DNA of 64,000 bases from Rhodocyclaceae bacterium (lineage in GTDB: Bacteria; Pseudomonadota; Gammaproteobacteria; Burkholderiales; Rhodocyclaceae): contig JADKHX010000008.1 of NCBI GenBank assembly GCA_016721505.1, positions 124,001-188,000 on the forward strand, given 5' to 3'. Each line of letters starts with the position of its first letter. Within the stretch, counting starts at the first letter, position 1. Made by a program: the position numbers and the translations under genes. Under the pieces are notes generated by a model. It was given only the letters and a program-made list of their open reading frames with translations. It did not search any database and was not told the DNA's origin. Below, piece by piece: positions 8,813-17,319 of the stretch.

Positions 8813-9404
8813 CCCATTCTCGGCCCGTCGCTCGGCGGATGGCTCACCGAGTATTACAACTGGCGCTGGGTGTTCTACATCAACCTGCCATTCGGCCAGC
8901 TCGCATTGTCCGGCCTAGCCATTTTTGTACGTGAAACACCGATTTGACCACGAACGACGGTTTTATCTGCTCGGCTTCTGCCCTGCTGAGCATCGGCATC
9001 GGCGCCCTGCAGATGATGCTGGATCGCGGCGAGTCACTCGACTGATTCGCCAATCCGGAAGTGGTCATCGAAGGGGCGCTCGCCGCGTCGCGCTTTATCT
9101 CGTCATCGCGCACATCTTTACCCACGAGCACCCGTATGTCGAACCGACCATGTTCAAGGATCGCAATTTCACGGTCGGCCTGTCTTTTTTTATCGTCGGC
9201 ATCTTTCTGCTCGCGACGATGGCCTTGCTGTCGCCCTTCATGCAGCCCCCCATGGGCTACCTGGTAATCGACATCGGATTTCTGTTGGCCCCGCGCGGCG
9301 TTGGCACCATATTTGCCATGATCGCTGTCGGCAAAATTTCCGGCAAGGTGGACGAGCGCTCCATGATTGTCCTCGGACTATTGATGATGAGTTATTCCCT
9401 CTGG
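8813..9404 (+). pseudogene. Decayed DHA2-family MFS drug transporter (EmrB-like) fragment
   Basis: The opening segment (8813-8947) reads GPSLGGWLTEYYNWRWVFYI, a hallmark of the fourth to fifth helices of 14-TM DHA2 transporters, then stops at TGA. In a shifted frame the homology resumes as LLSIGIGALQMMLDRGESLD, followed by a TGA where Trp is expected (WFANPE in relatives). A further shift gives HPYVEPTMFKDRNFTVGLSF, LLATMALLSPFMQ and LAPRGVGTIFAM. The N-terminal quarter and the C-terminal half are missing, so the gene is dead. It ends abruptly at ~9400 where recombinase sequence begins. It lies divergent from tetR and may once have been part of the same resistance locus. Confidence 0.8.
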
Positions 9405-9565
9405 CCTTGTGGCTGGGGCATGAAAGCGCCACCACTGCGCATCGCTACGTCGAGGCCGATCTCGCAATGAAGGAAAAAGCTCTCGCACGATTGGAGGCAC
9501 CCGACACTACCATCCGTCGATTCAAGGCTCACGACTCGCTCATGCTCTTTCTTCAGACGCTGTAA
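9398..9565 (+). pseudogene. C-terminal remnant of a tyrosine recombinase / integrase
   Basis: From about 9398 the frame reads PLALWLGHESATTAHRYVEA and DLAMKEKALARLEAP, ending FLQTL and TAA at 9563-9565. This is the characteristic end of a family of site-specific tyrosine recombinases: LGHES is the conserved box with the third catalytic His/Trp region, and the Tyr in HRY is the nucleophile position. Only about 55 codons survive; the rest of the catalytic domain and the arm-binding domain are absent. The fragment is fused out of frame to the decayed MFS gene, which marks the point of a past mobile-element recombination or deletion. Confidence 0.75.
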
Positions 9566-9938
9566 CATGCAAACCAGCGCCGCGTCCAACAACAACCGCA
9601 GGCGCAGCGATTCCATAGGTCAGTGCACATAGTTTCAAACTGTGCATAGGGGTCGGGTGGAGACAGCCGACTTTAGGTTACCTGCCATTCAGATTTTCGG
9701 GGGTGCCAAATTTTGGTACCGAAAAATCTACGGCGGCTTTGGGAGGAGAAGCAGTCACCCAACCCAGCGATCCTCGTTAGCGAAATTGGCAAGAAAAGCT
9801 CGCGGCGTCGAAAAATACCTGCGACCGCAAACGCTGCGAAGCAGAAGATCCGTCGGTGGGTTTTAACTTAGGTGATTAATAGAAAACACTCAATACCTGC
9901 TAAAAGGAAATGGCTAACGTAAGCTGACTTCGACTTGC
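9566..9938. other. 373-bp stretch without a recognisable gene
   Basis: The region between the integrase remnant and the Sel1-repeat gene holds no frame with recognisable features. The frame at 9642-9866 is Arg-rich and unlike any family I know. The sequence may be the non-coding flank of the lost mobile element. No inverted repeat or attachment site could be recognised by eye. Confidence 0.5.
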
Positions 9939-10802
9939 CTAAAGCAACTTAACCCCACGCCCCGCACACCAAGCATCCAGCGTTTTCACCAAGGCCTTCG
10001 ACGCACTTAATTCCCTCGCCAGCGCTTGCGCCGCGTCAATTTCGCTCGCGTTCATCTTGCTGGCGATTGCGTTTCGGTTGTTGCCTGCTTGGTTTGCCGC
10101 TGATGGGTCGACGGTCGCTGATACATGGTAGAGCGCGTGGGCAACGATGCGGCTCACGGTTACGCCTAATCCATCTGCATACATCACGCCGAGGTTGTTG
10201 AGTGCGCTGGCGTTGCCCTGGTCTGCGGCGGCGCGGAACCATTTGACGGCTTCGCGATAGCTTTGACGTACACCGTGACCCAGATCATATTTGATGCCGA
10301 GATTGACTTGTGCAGTGGCATCGCCTTGCTCTGCAGCGAGTCGATACCATTTGACGGCTTCGGTATCGTCGCGCCGCACGCCGCGTCCGCGGTCGTGCAT
10401 CAGACCCAACTCGTTTTGCGCGCGGGCGTGAGCTTGCGCAGCGGCGCGCTGGTACCAATCTACTGCGGCTTGATCATCTTGTTTTAATCCGTGGCCAAAC
10501 GCATACATGATGCCTAGTTGAAATTGCGCTTCGGCATAATTTTGCGCCGCCGCCAATCGAAACCATTTGATGGCTTCCAGCGGATTGACTGTCGTGCCCT
10601 TGCCATTGGCGTACATCAGGCCGAGCTGCGTTTGCGCGGCGGCATCGCCTTTGGTGGCTAAGGCTTTTTGTTGCAGCAATGCACGCTGTTGGATTTTTTG
10701 CTCACTTGCGCTTACCGGCGATGTGCCTAGCAGCAGCCCAAACAAGAGGGTCAAAATCCGCAATCCAAAACGCGATGCGCGTGTCATATCCTGCGCTTTC
10801 AA
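9939..10802 (-). CDS. Secreted Sel1-repeat (TPR-like) protein
   Basis: After a signal peptide (hydrophobic LRILTLLFGLLLGTSPVSA) the protein has five consecutive Sel1-like repeats, each of the form A-Q-x-x-LG-x-MY-x-x-G-x-G followed by A-x-x-W-(F/Y)-x-x-AA. Sel1 repeats form curved helical solenoids that bind proteins, often in the periplasm. The first codon is TTG at 10802 with AAGG about 8 bases upstream; an in-frame ATG at 10787 keeps the same signal peptide but has GGA only one base before it. Partners are unknown. The gene directly follows the flavin reductase on the same strand. Confidence 0.85.
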   Translation of the reverse strand: MKAQDMTRASRFGLRILTLLFGLLLGTSPVSASEQKIQQRALLQQKALATKGDAAAQTQLGLMYANGKGTTVNPLEAIKWFRLAAAQNYAEAQFQLGIMYAFGHGLKQDDQAAVDWYQRAAAQAHARAQNELGLMHDRGRGVRRDDTEAVKWYRLAAEQGDATAQVNLGIKYDLGHGVRQSYREAVKWFRAAADQGNASALNNLGVMYADGLGVTVSRIVAHALYHVSATVDPSAANQAGNNRNAIASKMNASEIDAAQALARELSASKALVKTLDAWCAGRGVKLL

Positions 10803-10820
10803 ATTCGTCGCCTTATCACC

Positions 10821-11318
10821 TTAGGATTGCGGCGCGAGGTTTCGGTAGTGCCCGCCGTAATACAGCAGCGGCGCGGGGGCTTCTTTATTGCGGTGGTGGC
10901 GCTCGACATGGCCGACAAAAATCACGTGATCGCCGCCATCGTGTTGCGTTTCGCGGCGGCATTCAAAACTGGCGCAGCAACCGACAATCAACGGCGTGTC
11001 ACCAGCACCAACTCGCAAATCCAGTCCGGAAAATTTATCCACTCGCGCACCGGCAAAGCGCCGTGAAATATCGGCTTGATCGGCCGACAAAACATTGACC
11101 GCAAAGTGTGTGCAAGCGCTAAACGCGGGGAGCAATTTGGAATCCGCCGTCAAGCTCCACAATATCAGCGGTGGATCAAGTGACACCGAAGCGAAGGAAT
11201 TAACCGTGAGCCCAACGAAGCGGCCATCGAGACCGCGTGCAGTGACCACCGTCACGCCAGTGGCAAACTGCCCGAGAGATTGGCGCAATGAACGATGGGT
11301 GGTATCGGCAGGGGACAT
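10821..11318 (-). CDS. Flavin reductase-like FMN-binding protein
   Basis: The product (165 residues from the ATG at 11318) has the flavin reductase domain: LGQFATGVTVVTARG, GLTVNSFASVSLDPPLILWSL, and HFAVNVLS, all typical FMN-binding strands of the two-component monooxygenase reductase family. It would reduce FMN or FAD with NAD(P)H, often supplying a partner monooxygenase. A longer start at 11381 would overlap the divergent purT upstream region and adds a stretch without family similarity. Oddly, codons for LRVGAGDTPLI coincide with a copy of the 28-bp dispersed repeat (10988-11015), without adding length compared with usual relatives. Confidence 0.85.
   Translation of the reverse strand: MSPADTTHRSLRQSLGQFATGVTVVTARGLDGRFVGLTVNSFASVSLDPPLILWSLTADSKLLPAFSACTHFAVNVLSADQADISRRFAGARVDKFSGLDLRVGAGDTPLIVGCCASFECRRETQHDGGDHVIFVGHVERHHRNKEAPAPLLYYGGHYRNLAPQS
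10988..11015 (-). repeat. 28-bp dispersed repeat, copy 1 (inside flavin reductase)
   Basis: On the minus strand this reads GCGAGTTGGTGCTGG followed by TGACACGCCGTT. It belongs to the GCGAG subclass shared with the copies inside the puuC and speB genes. The host frame translates it as VGAGDTPL. Confidence 0.75.
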
Positions 11319-11417
11319 AAATGGCTGGGGGAAGGCTGATGGTCTATTTTGAATTAGCCGAGGAATTTGCGAGTGATGCACGCCACTAGAATATCAATTC
11401 ACAACGAGGATTTCAGC

Positions 11418-12617
11418 ATGAAAATTGGAACGCCACTTTCGACTTCCGCCACCCGCGTGATGCTGCTTGGCTGCGGTGAATTAGGCAAGGAAGTCATTAT
11501 TGCATTTCAGCGCTTGGGCGTAGAAGTCATCGGCGTCGATCGCTATGCCGACGCGCCGGGGATGCAGGTGGCGCATCGCTCGCATGTGGTGACCATGACC
11601 GACGGCGCGGCGTTGCGCGCGGTGATCGAATTGGAAAAACCTCATTTTGTAGTGCCCGAAATCGAAGCAATCGCCACGGCGACCTTGGTTGAAATTGAAC
11701 GCGAAGGAGTTGCCGTGGTGATTCCAACTGCGCGCGCGGCGCAGCTGACAATGAACCGCGAAGGCATACGCCGACTGGCTGCCGAGAGTTTGTCACTGCC
11801 AACTTCGCCTTATGCGTTTGCCGATTCACTGGCCGAATTGCAGGCGGCAATTGATGGCGGCATCGGCTATCCCTGCGTGGTCAAACCGGTGATGTCGTCG
11901 TCTGGCAAAGGGCAGTCGCTGATTAAAACCGCAAACGATGTGCAAACGGCATGGGACTACGCGCAAGCGGGCGGACGGGTCGGCGCGGGGAGAATTATTG
12001 TCGAAGGATTTATTGACTTTGAGTACGAAATAACTTTGCTGACGGTGCGCGCGGTCGGTGCTGATGGCAACACCGAAACATATTTTTGCGAACCGATAGG
12101 TCACGTACAAATCAATGGTGATTACGTTGAATCGTGGCAACCGATGAAGATGTCGGCGATTGCCTTGGCAAAATCGCGGCAGATTGCGCTGGCGGTCACG
12201 GGCAATCTGGGCGGGCGCGGGATTTTCGGGGTGGAGCTTTTTGTGCGCGGTGACGAGGTCTGGTTTTCCGAAGTCAGCCCCAGACCACACGACACCGGCT
12301 TGGTTACGCTGGCTACACAACGCCTCTCGGAATTTGAATTGCATGCCCGCGCGATTCTCGGTTTGCCGGTCGATACCAGTCTGCGCCGTACTGGCGCATC
12401 TGCTGTGATTTATGGTGGATTGGAAGCAACAGGAATTGCCTTTGACGGCGTTGAAAAGGCATTGCAAGTACCCGAATCGGATTTGCGCTTATTTGGCAAA
12501 CCGGAAAGTTTTTTGAAGCGCCGGATGGGTGTCGCGGTGGCCAATGCCGACACCACTGACGAAGCGCGCGCACGCGCCAAGCTGGCGGCGAGTCTGGTAA
12601 GTCCTTGCATTGCCTAG
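11418..12617 (+). CDS. purT: Formate-dependent phosphoribosylglycinamide formyltransferase PurT
   Basis: PurT makes formyl-GAR from GAR, formate and ATP in purine synthesis. The 399-residue protein is an ATP-grasp enzyme. The N-terminal nucleotide-binding fold is RVMLLGCGELGKEVIIAFQR, the ATP-grasp core includes PCVVKPVMSSSGKGQS, and the metal-binding segment reads WFSEVSPRPHDTGLVTL, all diagnostic for PurT rather than PurK. The start at 11418 (MKIGTPLS) is preceded by GAGGA about 9 bases upstream; the frame is open to 11367 but the extension has no family match. The flavin reductase gene is divergent. Confidence 0.95.
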   Translation: MKIGTPLSTSATRVMLLGCGELGKEVIIAFQRLGVEVIGVDRYADAPGMQVAHRSHVVTMTDGAALRAVIELEKPHFVVPEIEAIATATLVEIEREGVAVVIPTARAAQLTMNREGIRRLAAESLSLPTSPYAFADSLAELQAAIDGGIGYPCVVKPVMSSSGKGQSLIKTANDVQTAWDYAQAGGRVGAGRIIVEGFIDFEYEITLLTVRAVGADGNTETYFCEPIGHVQINGDYVESWQPMKMSAIALAKSRQIALAVTGNLGGRGIFGVELFVRGDEVWFSEVSPRPHDTGLVTLATQRLSEFELHARAILGLPVDTSLRRTGASAVIYGGLEATGIAFDGVEKALQVPESDLRLFGKPESFLKRRMGVAVANADTTDEARARAKLAASLVSPCIA

Positions 12618-12654
12618 ATGGGATGTTGAACGCGGGGCGAAGGTCTAAGGCCTT

Positions 12655-12746
12655 GGACAGGATTTACAGGATGTACAGGATAAAACCAAGCAAAAGACAG
12701 GATTTGGTTTTGGCCTTTCATCCTGTACATCCTGTTGATCCTGTCC
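12655..12746. repeat. Long interspersed inverted repeat
   Basis: The left arm (12655-12690) begins GGACAGGATTTACAGGATGT and the right arm (12715-12746) is nearly its complement, ending GATCCTGTCC. Within each arm the unit (T)ACAGGAT is itself repeated. It could form a long RNA hairpin between purT and mutY. Similar aggat/atcct repeats are common in intergenic DNA of many Proteobacteria. Confidence 0.8.
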
Positions 12747-12765
12747 AAATGTTTTTGAATTTCCA

Positions 12766-13803
12766 ATGTCGATGAGCGATTTTTCGCGCCGGCTAATTCG
12801 CTGGCACAAGCAACATGGCCGTCACGATTTGCCGTGGCAAAACACCACTGATGCCTATCGCGTTTGGTTGTCAGAAATCATGTTGCAGCAAACCCAAGTC
12901 GCCACCGTGTTGCCCTACTACGCAAGATTTCTTGAGCGCTTTCCGACACTGAAGGATTTGGCAACCGCGCCTGTTGGCGAAGTCATGGCGCTATGGAGCG
13001 GCTTGGGTTATTACGCTCGGGCGAGGAACCTGCATGCTTGCGCGCGTGTGGTGGTCAGTGAATATGGCGGGCAATTTCCGACCGACGCCGAGGCCTTGCG
13101 CGCATTGCCTGGCATAGGGCGTTCCACCGCCAATTCAATCGCCACATTTTGCTTCGCTGCGCGTGCGCCGATACTCGATGGCAATGTCAAGCGCGTGTTC
13201 ACCCGATGCTTTGGCATCGAAGGATTCCCCGGCAATGCTGCGGTGGAAAAACAACTGTGGACGCTGGCTGAAGAATTGATGCCCGCCAAGCAGGCCGATA
13301 TCTACAACCAGGCACAAATGGATTTGGGCGCGACGCTTTGCACGCGCAGCAAGCCGCGCTGCGCTGATTGCCCCTTGGGCGAAATCTGCGTGGCGCGGGC
13401 AACAAATCGACAAGTTGAATTGCCGCACAGAAAAACGCGTGGCGAACTGCCGCAACGCGAAGTGACGTTGCTGATTTTGCGCAGAAAAAATCGCGTGTTA
13501 TTGGAACGACGACCACCGGTCGGGATTTGGGGCGGACTGCTGTCTTTGCCGGAATTGCCGGAGCAGGCGTCGGCGGAAGTTTTTGTTGCTCAACGTCTAG
13601 CTTGTCAAATTGACGGCGTGTTGTCGGCACCAACTGCCATCCACACCTTCACCCATTTCCGCTTGCACATCACACCATTGATTTGCAATGTCACGGCGCA
13701 TCCACGAGCGATGGAATCCGGATTGGAATGGCACGACTTGGGTGATCTAGAACACATCGCGCTGCCTGCACCGATAAAGAAACTTCTGACGGCGCTTGGC
13801 TAG
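12766..13803 (+). CDS. mutY: A/G-specific adenine DNA glycosylase MutY
   Basis: MutY removes adenine mispaired with 8-oxoguanine. The 345-residue protein shows the full set of marks: WLSEIMLQQTQVATVLPYY, helix-hairpin-helix LPGIGRSTANSIATF with the downstream catalytic Asp in ILDGNVKRVFTR, the iron-sulfur cluster cysteines in LCTRSKPRCADCPLGEIC, and a C-terminal Nudix-like domain (ERRPPVGIWGGLLSLPE) that reads 8-oxoG. Length is normal. It stands alone behind a long inverted repeat. Nothing is odd about it. Confidence 0.97.
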   Translation: MSMSDFSRRLIRWHKQHGRHDLPWQNTTDAYRVWLSEIMLQQTQVATVLPYYARFLERFPTLKDLATAPVGEVMALWSGLGYYARARNLHACARVVVSEYGGQFPTDAEALRALPGIGRSTANSIATFCFAARAPILDGNVKRVFTRCFGIEGFPGNAAVEKQLWTLAEELMPAKQADIYNQAQMDLGATLCTRSKPRCADCPLGEICVARATNRQVELPHRKTRGELPQREVTLLILRRKNRVLLERRPPVGIWGGLLSLPELPEQASAEVFVAQRLACQIDGVLSAPTAIHTFTHFRLHITPLICNVTAHPRAMESGLEWHDLGDLEHIALPAPIKKLLTALG

Positions 13804-13830
13804 AGATGTGTTGATTAAGTCCCCTGTGCG

Positions 13831-14337
13831 TTACTTTGCATTCAACCGCAAACTTGCAGCGGCGTGCTCTATGTACTCAGTCACGCCTTGATTCAGCGCC
13901 TTACGCCAATGCTCACGTGCTTTGTTCATGTCACCTTCGGCAAAGTATTTTTCGCCCAAATAAAAATGCGCTTCGCACAGTGACTCCAGCGGCGTCTTGG
14001 ATTTCTTTGCCGCATCAAGTGCGAGATCATCGCTCTGTGCGCCTATCACCGCGTCCATCAGTTGGCGCGGCCATTCGGTCGGCCATGTTTCGCGCGGATA
14101 GTTGTCGGCCAGACGACTTGCATCTTGGCCACTTTGCTTGGTGCTGAGCCACAACCAAATCAACGGGAAACCACGGCGCATCGCTGCGCGATCATCAAGC
14201 ATGAGCTTGCGATCAGCGGTTGCCGCCGCCATGTCGCCGGCAAAATATTGCACCCTCGCCCGTATATCGAGTGCCTCAGGATCACTGGGATGCAATTCCA
14301 ATACGCGGCTGCTGAATGTTCGCGCGCGGCAATTCAT
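13831..14337 (-). pseudogene. C-terminal TPR part of the frameshifted DUF3857 protein
   Basis: This frame continues the TPR array of the gene just upstream: RVLELHPSDPEALDIRARVQ, FAGDMAAATADR and HFYLGEKYFAEGDMNKAREH are typical TPR helices. The upstream frame ends TNELPRANIQQP; joined at the alternating CG run 14321-14330 the two give NELPRARTFSSRVLELHPSD, the expected uninterrupted sequence. A change of one or two bases in that run would restore a single gene of about 990 codons. The ATG at 14337 is probably not a true start. A sequencing slip, a real mutation or programmed frameshifting cannot be told apart here. Confidence 0.7.
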
Positions 14338-16804
14338 TGGTGCTCAGCGCGTTTTCGGCGGCTGCATTGAGCGCCGCGATTGAATCGGGAACTAGCGCCA
14401 GCGCTGCGTCAAAATCTGCTCGCGCATCGCTTAGGCGACCGACGTGGTCATATTTGATGCCGCGCGCTACCAAAGTCTGCGCACGTAGTGGTGGTGGCAA
14501 ACGACCCGCGTCAAGTTGAGCAGTCAAGACCAAAATTTGCCGATGCGCGTTGGTCTGATTAGCCGTGACGTTGCTAATTTTTCCGCTGCGTAGCTTGGCT
14601 TCCAATGCGATTAGCTCAGGAGCAAAACTTTCAAACCGTGCTGGTGGAAGACTGGGCGCACTCAAGGTCAGTCCGAGTTTCGGCAGGGCCTTGTTAAGCG
14701 CTGCGGAATAACTCGTCCATTTGCCGGGCTCTACGGTTTCGGCGTTGATGTGGGCTTCGGCCAAAAAATCAACAACACGTGGCTCACCTTCGATACGCGT
14801 CCGCAGCGAGACGTGTGCATCGCCCTCGTCACTGCGGGTTGAACTCGGTTTGCCATAGACATCTTCAGAAAATTCGACGCGTACGGAATGACGAAACCAA
14901 CCCGGGAAGGCAAAGGCGAGCGCCGTGCGGCGTGATTCTGATTTGGGCGGTAGCACCCAATCGACTGGCCCCCAATGGACGATATCGGCGACCAACACAC
15001 GTTGATCGGGGAAGCGCCAGAATTCAGGAATGGCAAAGCGCTGAATGAATTTCACTGCGTCATCGTCAGTGGCATTTTCCATTTGCACTGGGGCCAAACT
15101 GCGCAACTTCGGATAAGCCTTCACGTAGGGTTGCGCCAAACTCGGTGCAATCGTTGCCAGACCTTGCGTGGCGACCACGTCACGGAATATTTCGGCCAAA
15201 TCACCGCGATAGGTAATCACCGATTCCAGTATCGGATCGTCGGCAAACTGGGTAACGCGAATCAGGTCATCTACCCGCATACGCTCGACCTCAAACGGTG
15301 ACGGCAATGCGCTTAAAGTTCTGGTGTCGTTGTGCAGTTCGAGTCCAAATCCCAGGCCTATCGATTGACGTTTTTGTAGCGGTCCACTTTGATGCGCACG
15401 GGTGCCATCGAGCCACAAAGTTTGTCCATCAAGCTCGGCGCGCGCGATCACGTGATCGAAGGCCAAGGGGCTGGGCAACATTTGTGCAACAGTGGCGCGC
15501 GAGCGCAGGGATACCAAGGTCGGGCGCACCGGTACGCCGAGTTGCGCGAACAAAGCGCCTAACAATGCGACCTTGTCCTTACAGTCTCCGAAGCGTTGCT
15601 CCATTACTTTATCTGGCGCAGCGGGTTGATGCGTACTGGTGCCGATCTCGGTGCCGAAATAGCGTACATCCTGCTGCACAAAGCGCAGTGCTTCCTGGAT
15701 TTGGTCGTTGCGATTTGGCAGCGCGGCGCGAATCTCGGCGAGCTTTTGTTCGACCCGAGGGCTATGTGCAACTTGGGTATTTTTCTCAAAAAGGCGCGCA
15801 CCCCACGCCGCAACTTCTGCCCAATCTGCATATTCGCTCAACTGCAACATGTCCGGCACATAAGTTGATGCAGGCGAGCCAGGCTCGGGTCGCAGCTGCG
15901 GTACGTTTTGACGCGTAAATAATGTTTCGCGCCAGCCTTTAGTTGCCGCGTCTGTGCTGCTGATCTTCACATCACTAACGCCAATTTTGTGGAAAATTTT
16001 TCGCTCATTCGGCGCTAACAAACGCACTTGATAATTTTCCACCGCACCGCGCTGCGCCATCATCCAGATGATTTCAACGAACTTACCTTCGAACACCGGA
16101 TTGAGTCCCGTGACGGTGTAGGCGTAGTGGATTTCATCGCCAACCCGCACATCGTCGAGTACCACCGACATGGTCACCCGTCCGTCGTACATGCGCTGTT
16201 CAAGTTGGCGTTCGCGTTGCAACAATTGCACTTTTTTGGCATCGAGCTTGTTGATGCGCGTCGTACCGCGCACTAGTTCGAGACTGTGCATGGTCAGCGT
16301 TTGATAACTGGGATCAAACTCCGCTTCAATTTGCGAAGCAATCGGCAAACCCGCCGCCGTATCCACCACCCGCACGGTGTGTCGATACGCCGCCACCGAT
16401 TTACCTTCCAGGCGAAGCTGTTCATCTATTTGTCGATAGTGCATTGCCGAAACATCGGTCGGTGCGGCGACAGCACCGGGGAAAGCTAAATGAGGTAAGG
16501 ACGCAATAGGCAGCGCTGTACTCGGTGTCGTTGCTGACGGGGTGGTAGCACTTGACGTATTGGGTGAATTTGGCGCGAACGGCACAACCCAAACGGGTTC
16601 TGGCCCGATGGCGAAACTAAAGCCATTTTTTGTGACAGTCACCGGCTTGGCCGCTGACACTTTGACTGGCGCTTTGACGATTTTTGGCGCGGCTGATTGC
16701 TCGCCGGTCGCGCTTACTGCTGCTAAAGAAAACAGTAGCAACACGCAAATTTGGAACGCCGATTTCATCAGTGGATATCGCCGGTCAAATAAAAGATATT
16801 TCAT
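14282..16804 (-). CDS. DUF3857 / transglutaminase-like protein, frameshifted before its end
   Basis: The product has a signal peptide (MKSAFQICVLLLFSLAAVSA from the internal ATG at 16768), a DUF3857 region, then a transglutaminase-like core: FVQQDVRYFGTEIGTSTHQP and RFGDCKDKVALLGALFAQLG contain the catalytic Cys, and FDHVIARAELDGQTLWLDGT holds the His and Asp. TPR helices begin near residue 790. Proteins with this layout are secreted, usually uncharacterised and about 900-1000 residues long. The frame ends early at 14282 because of the shift at 14321-14330; the rest lies in 13831-14337. The ATG at 16804 overlaps the stop of the upstream gene (ATGA), whereas the ATG at 16768 gives a cleaner signal peptide. 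Confidence 0.85.
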   Translation of the reverse strand: MKYLLFDRRYPLMKSAFQICVLLLFSLAAVSATGEQSAAPKIVKAPVKVSAAKPVTVTKNGFSFAIGPEPVWVVPFAPNSPNTSSATTPSATTPSTALPIASLPHLAFPGAVAAPTDVSAMHYRQIDEQLRLEGKSVAAYRHTVRVVDTAAGLPIASQIEAEFDPSYQTLTMHSLELVRGTTRINKLDAKKVQLLQRERQLEQRMYDGRVTMSVVLDDVRVGDEIHYAYTVTGLNPVFEGKFVEIIWMMAQRGAVENYQVRLLAPNERKIFHKIGVSDVKISSTDAATKGWRETLFTRQNVPQLRPEPGSPASTYVPDMLQLSEYADWAEVAAWGARLFEKNTQVAHSPRVEQKLAEIRAALPNRNDQIQEALRFVQQDVRYFGTEIGTSTHQPAAPDKVMEQRFGDCKDKVALLGALFAQLGVPVRPTLVSLRSRATVAQMLPSPLAFDHVIARAELDGQTLWLDGTRAHQSGPLQKRQSIGLGFGLELHNDTRTLSALPSPFEVERMRVDDLIRVTQFADDPILESVITYRGDLAEIFRDVVATQGLATIAPSLAQPYVKAYPKLRSLAPVQMENATDDDAVKFIQRFAIPEFWRFPDQRVLVADIVHWGPVDWVLPPKSESRRTALAFAFPGWFRHSVRVEFSEDVYGKPSSTRSDEGDAHVSLRTRIEGEPRVVDFLAEAHINAETVEPGKWTSYSAALNKALPKLGLTLSAPSLPPARFESFAPELIALEAKLRSGKISNVTANQTNAHRQILVLTAQLDAGRLPPPLRAQTLVARGIKYDHVGRLSDARADFDAALALVPDSIAALNAAAENALSTNELPRANIQQPRIGIASQ

Positions 16805-17319
16805 TGGCGCGACTGAATCGCGTGAAGTTCACTAACGACTTTGTAGCAATCATCGACATGTGCATCGCCAAGCATTTTCATCGCGCCAAAGCTCATACCG
16901 GCGGCAATCGCCTGCCCAAGAATAGGAATGAAACGCAGGGTCGATTTGCCCGCCACACGGATGCCAATTTTTTGCAACAAGCGCAACAGAATTTGTCGCG
17001 TGATAAAGCGCCCGACGACTTCGCTGCCGATACTAGTCGCAGCGACCAAAATAATTTTTTTGAGTTGCGGATCAAGCGTGTCGATTTGCGCTTGCGACAA
17101 ACCAAATCGACGATTGATGGTTTGCAACATCTCACTGAGCAACAGCATATCCGCGCCAATATCCAAACCGGGTATCGGCACCACTGTGGCACCCGCCGAG
17201 AGTCCGGCGCGGCGCGTAACCAGCGCTTTGCATTCGGCGCGCACCTCTTCCAGCGTCTCCGATGACATGGGGATTGCCAATGCGAGGGCGGTACGCGACG
17301 AACTAGTAAGCTTCTTCAT
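16801..17319 (-). CDS. DUF697-like membrane-associated protein
   Basis: From the ATG at 17319 (MKKLTSS) the protein has about 172 residues, with hydrophobic Gly-rich segments VVPIPGLDIGADMLLLSEML and IPILGQAIAAGMSFGAM. Pairs of this kind occur in the DUF697 / YcjF-like and EcsC-like families, which associate with membranes and often accompany GTPases. It has no GTPase motif of its own. Its start overlaps the ubiX stop and its stop overlaps the start of the DUF3857 gene, both as ATGA, so translation of the three is coupled. Family placement is tentative. Confidence 0.7.
   Translation of the reverse strand: MKKLTSSSRTALALAIPMSSETLEEVRAECKALVTRRAGLSAGATVVPIPGLDIGADMLLLSEMLQTINRRFGLSQAQIDTLDPQLKKIILVAATSIGSEVVGRFITRQILLRLLQKIGIRVAGKSTLRFIPILGQAIAAGMSFGAMKMLGDAHVDDCYKVVSELHAIQSRQ

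Noticed and set aside
8925..9470. A 181-codon frame over the MFS and integrase remnants
   Set aside because: Only its middle part matches an MFS protein; start and end are out-of-frame sequence. It is part of a pseudogene, not a gene.
9642..9866. A 74-codon frame after the integrase remnant
   Set aside because: Basic, low-complexity product with no family resemblance and no credible ribosome binding site.
14333..14350. ATTGGTGCTCAGCGC, similar to the loop of the dispersed repeat
   Set aside because: Only about ten bases match and no tail follows; likely chance within the DUF3857 gene.
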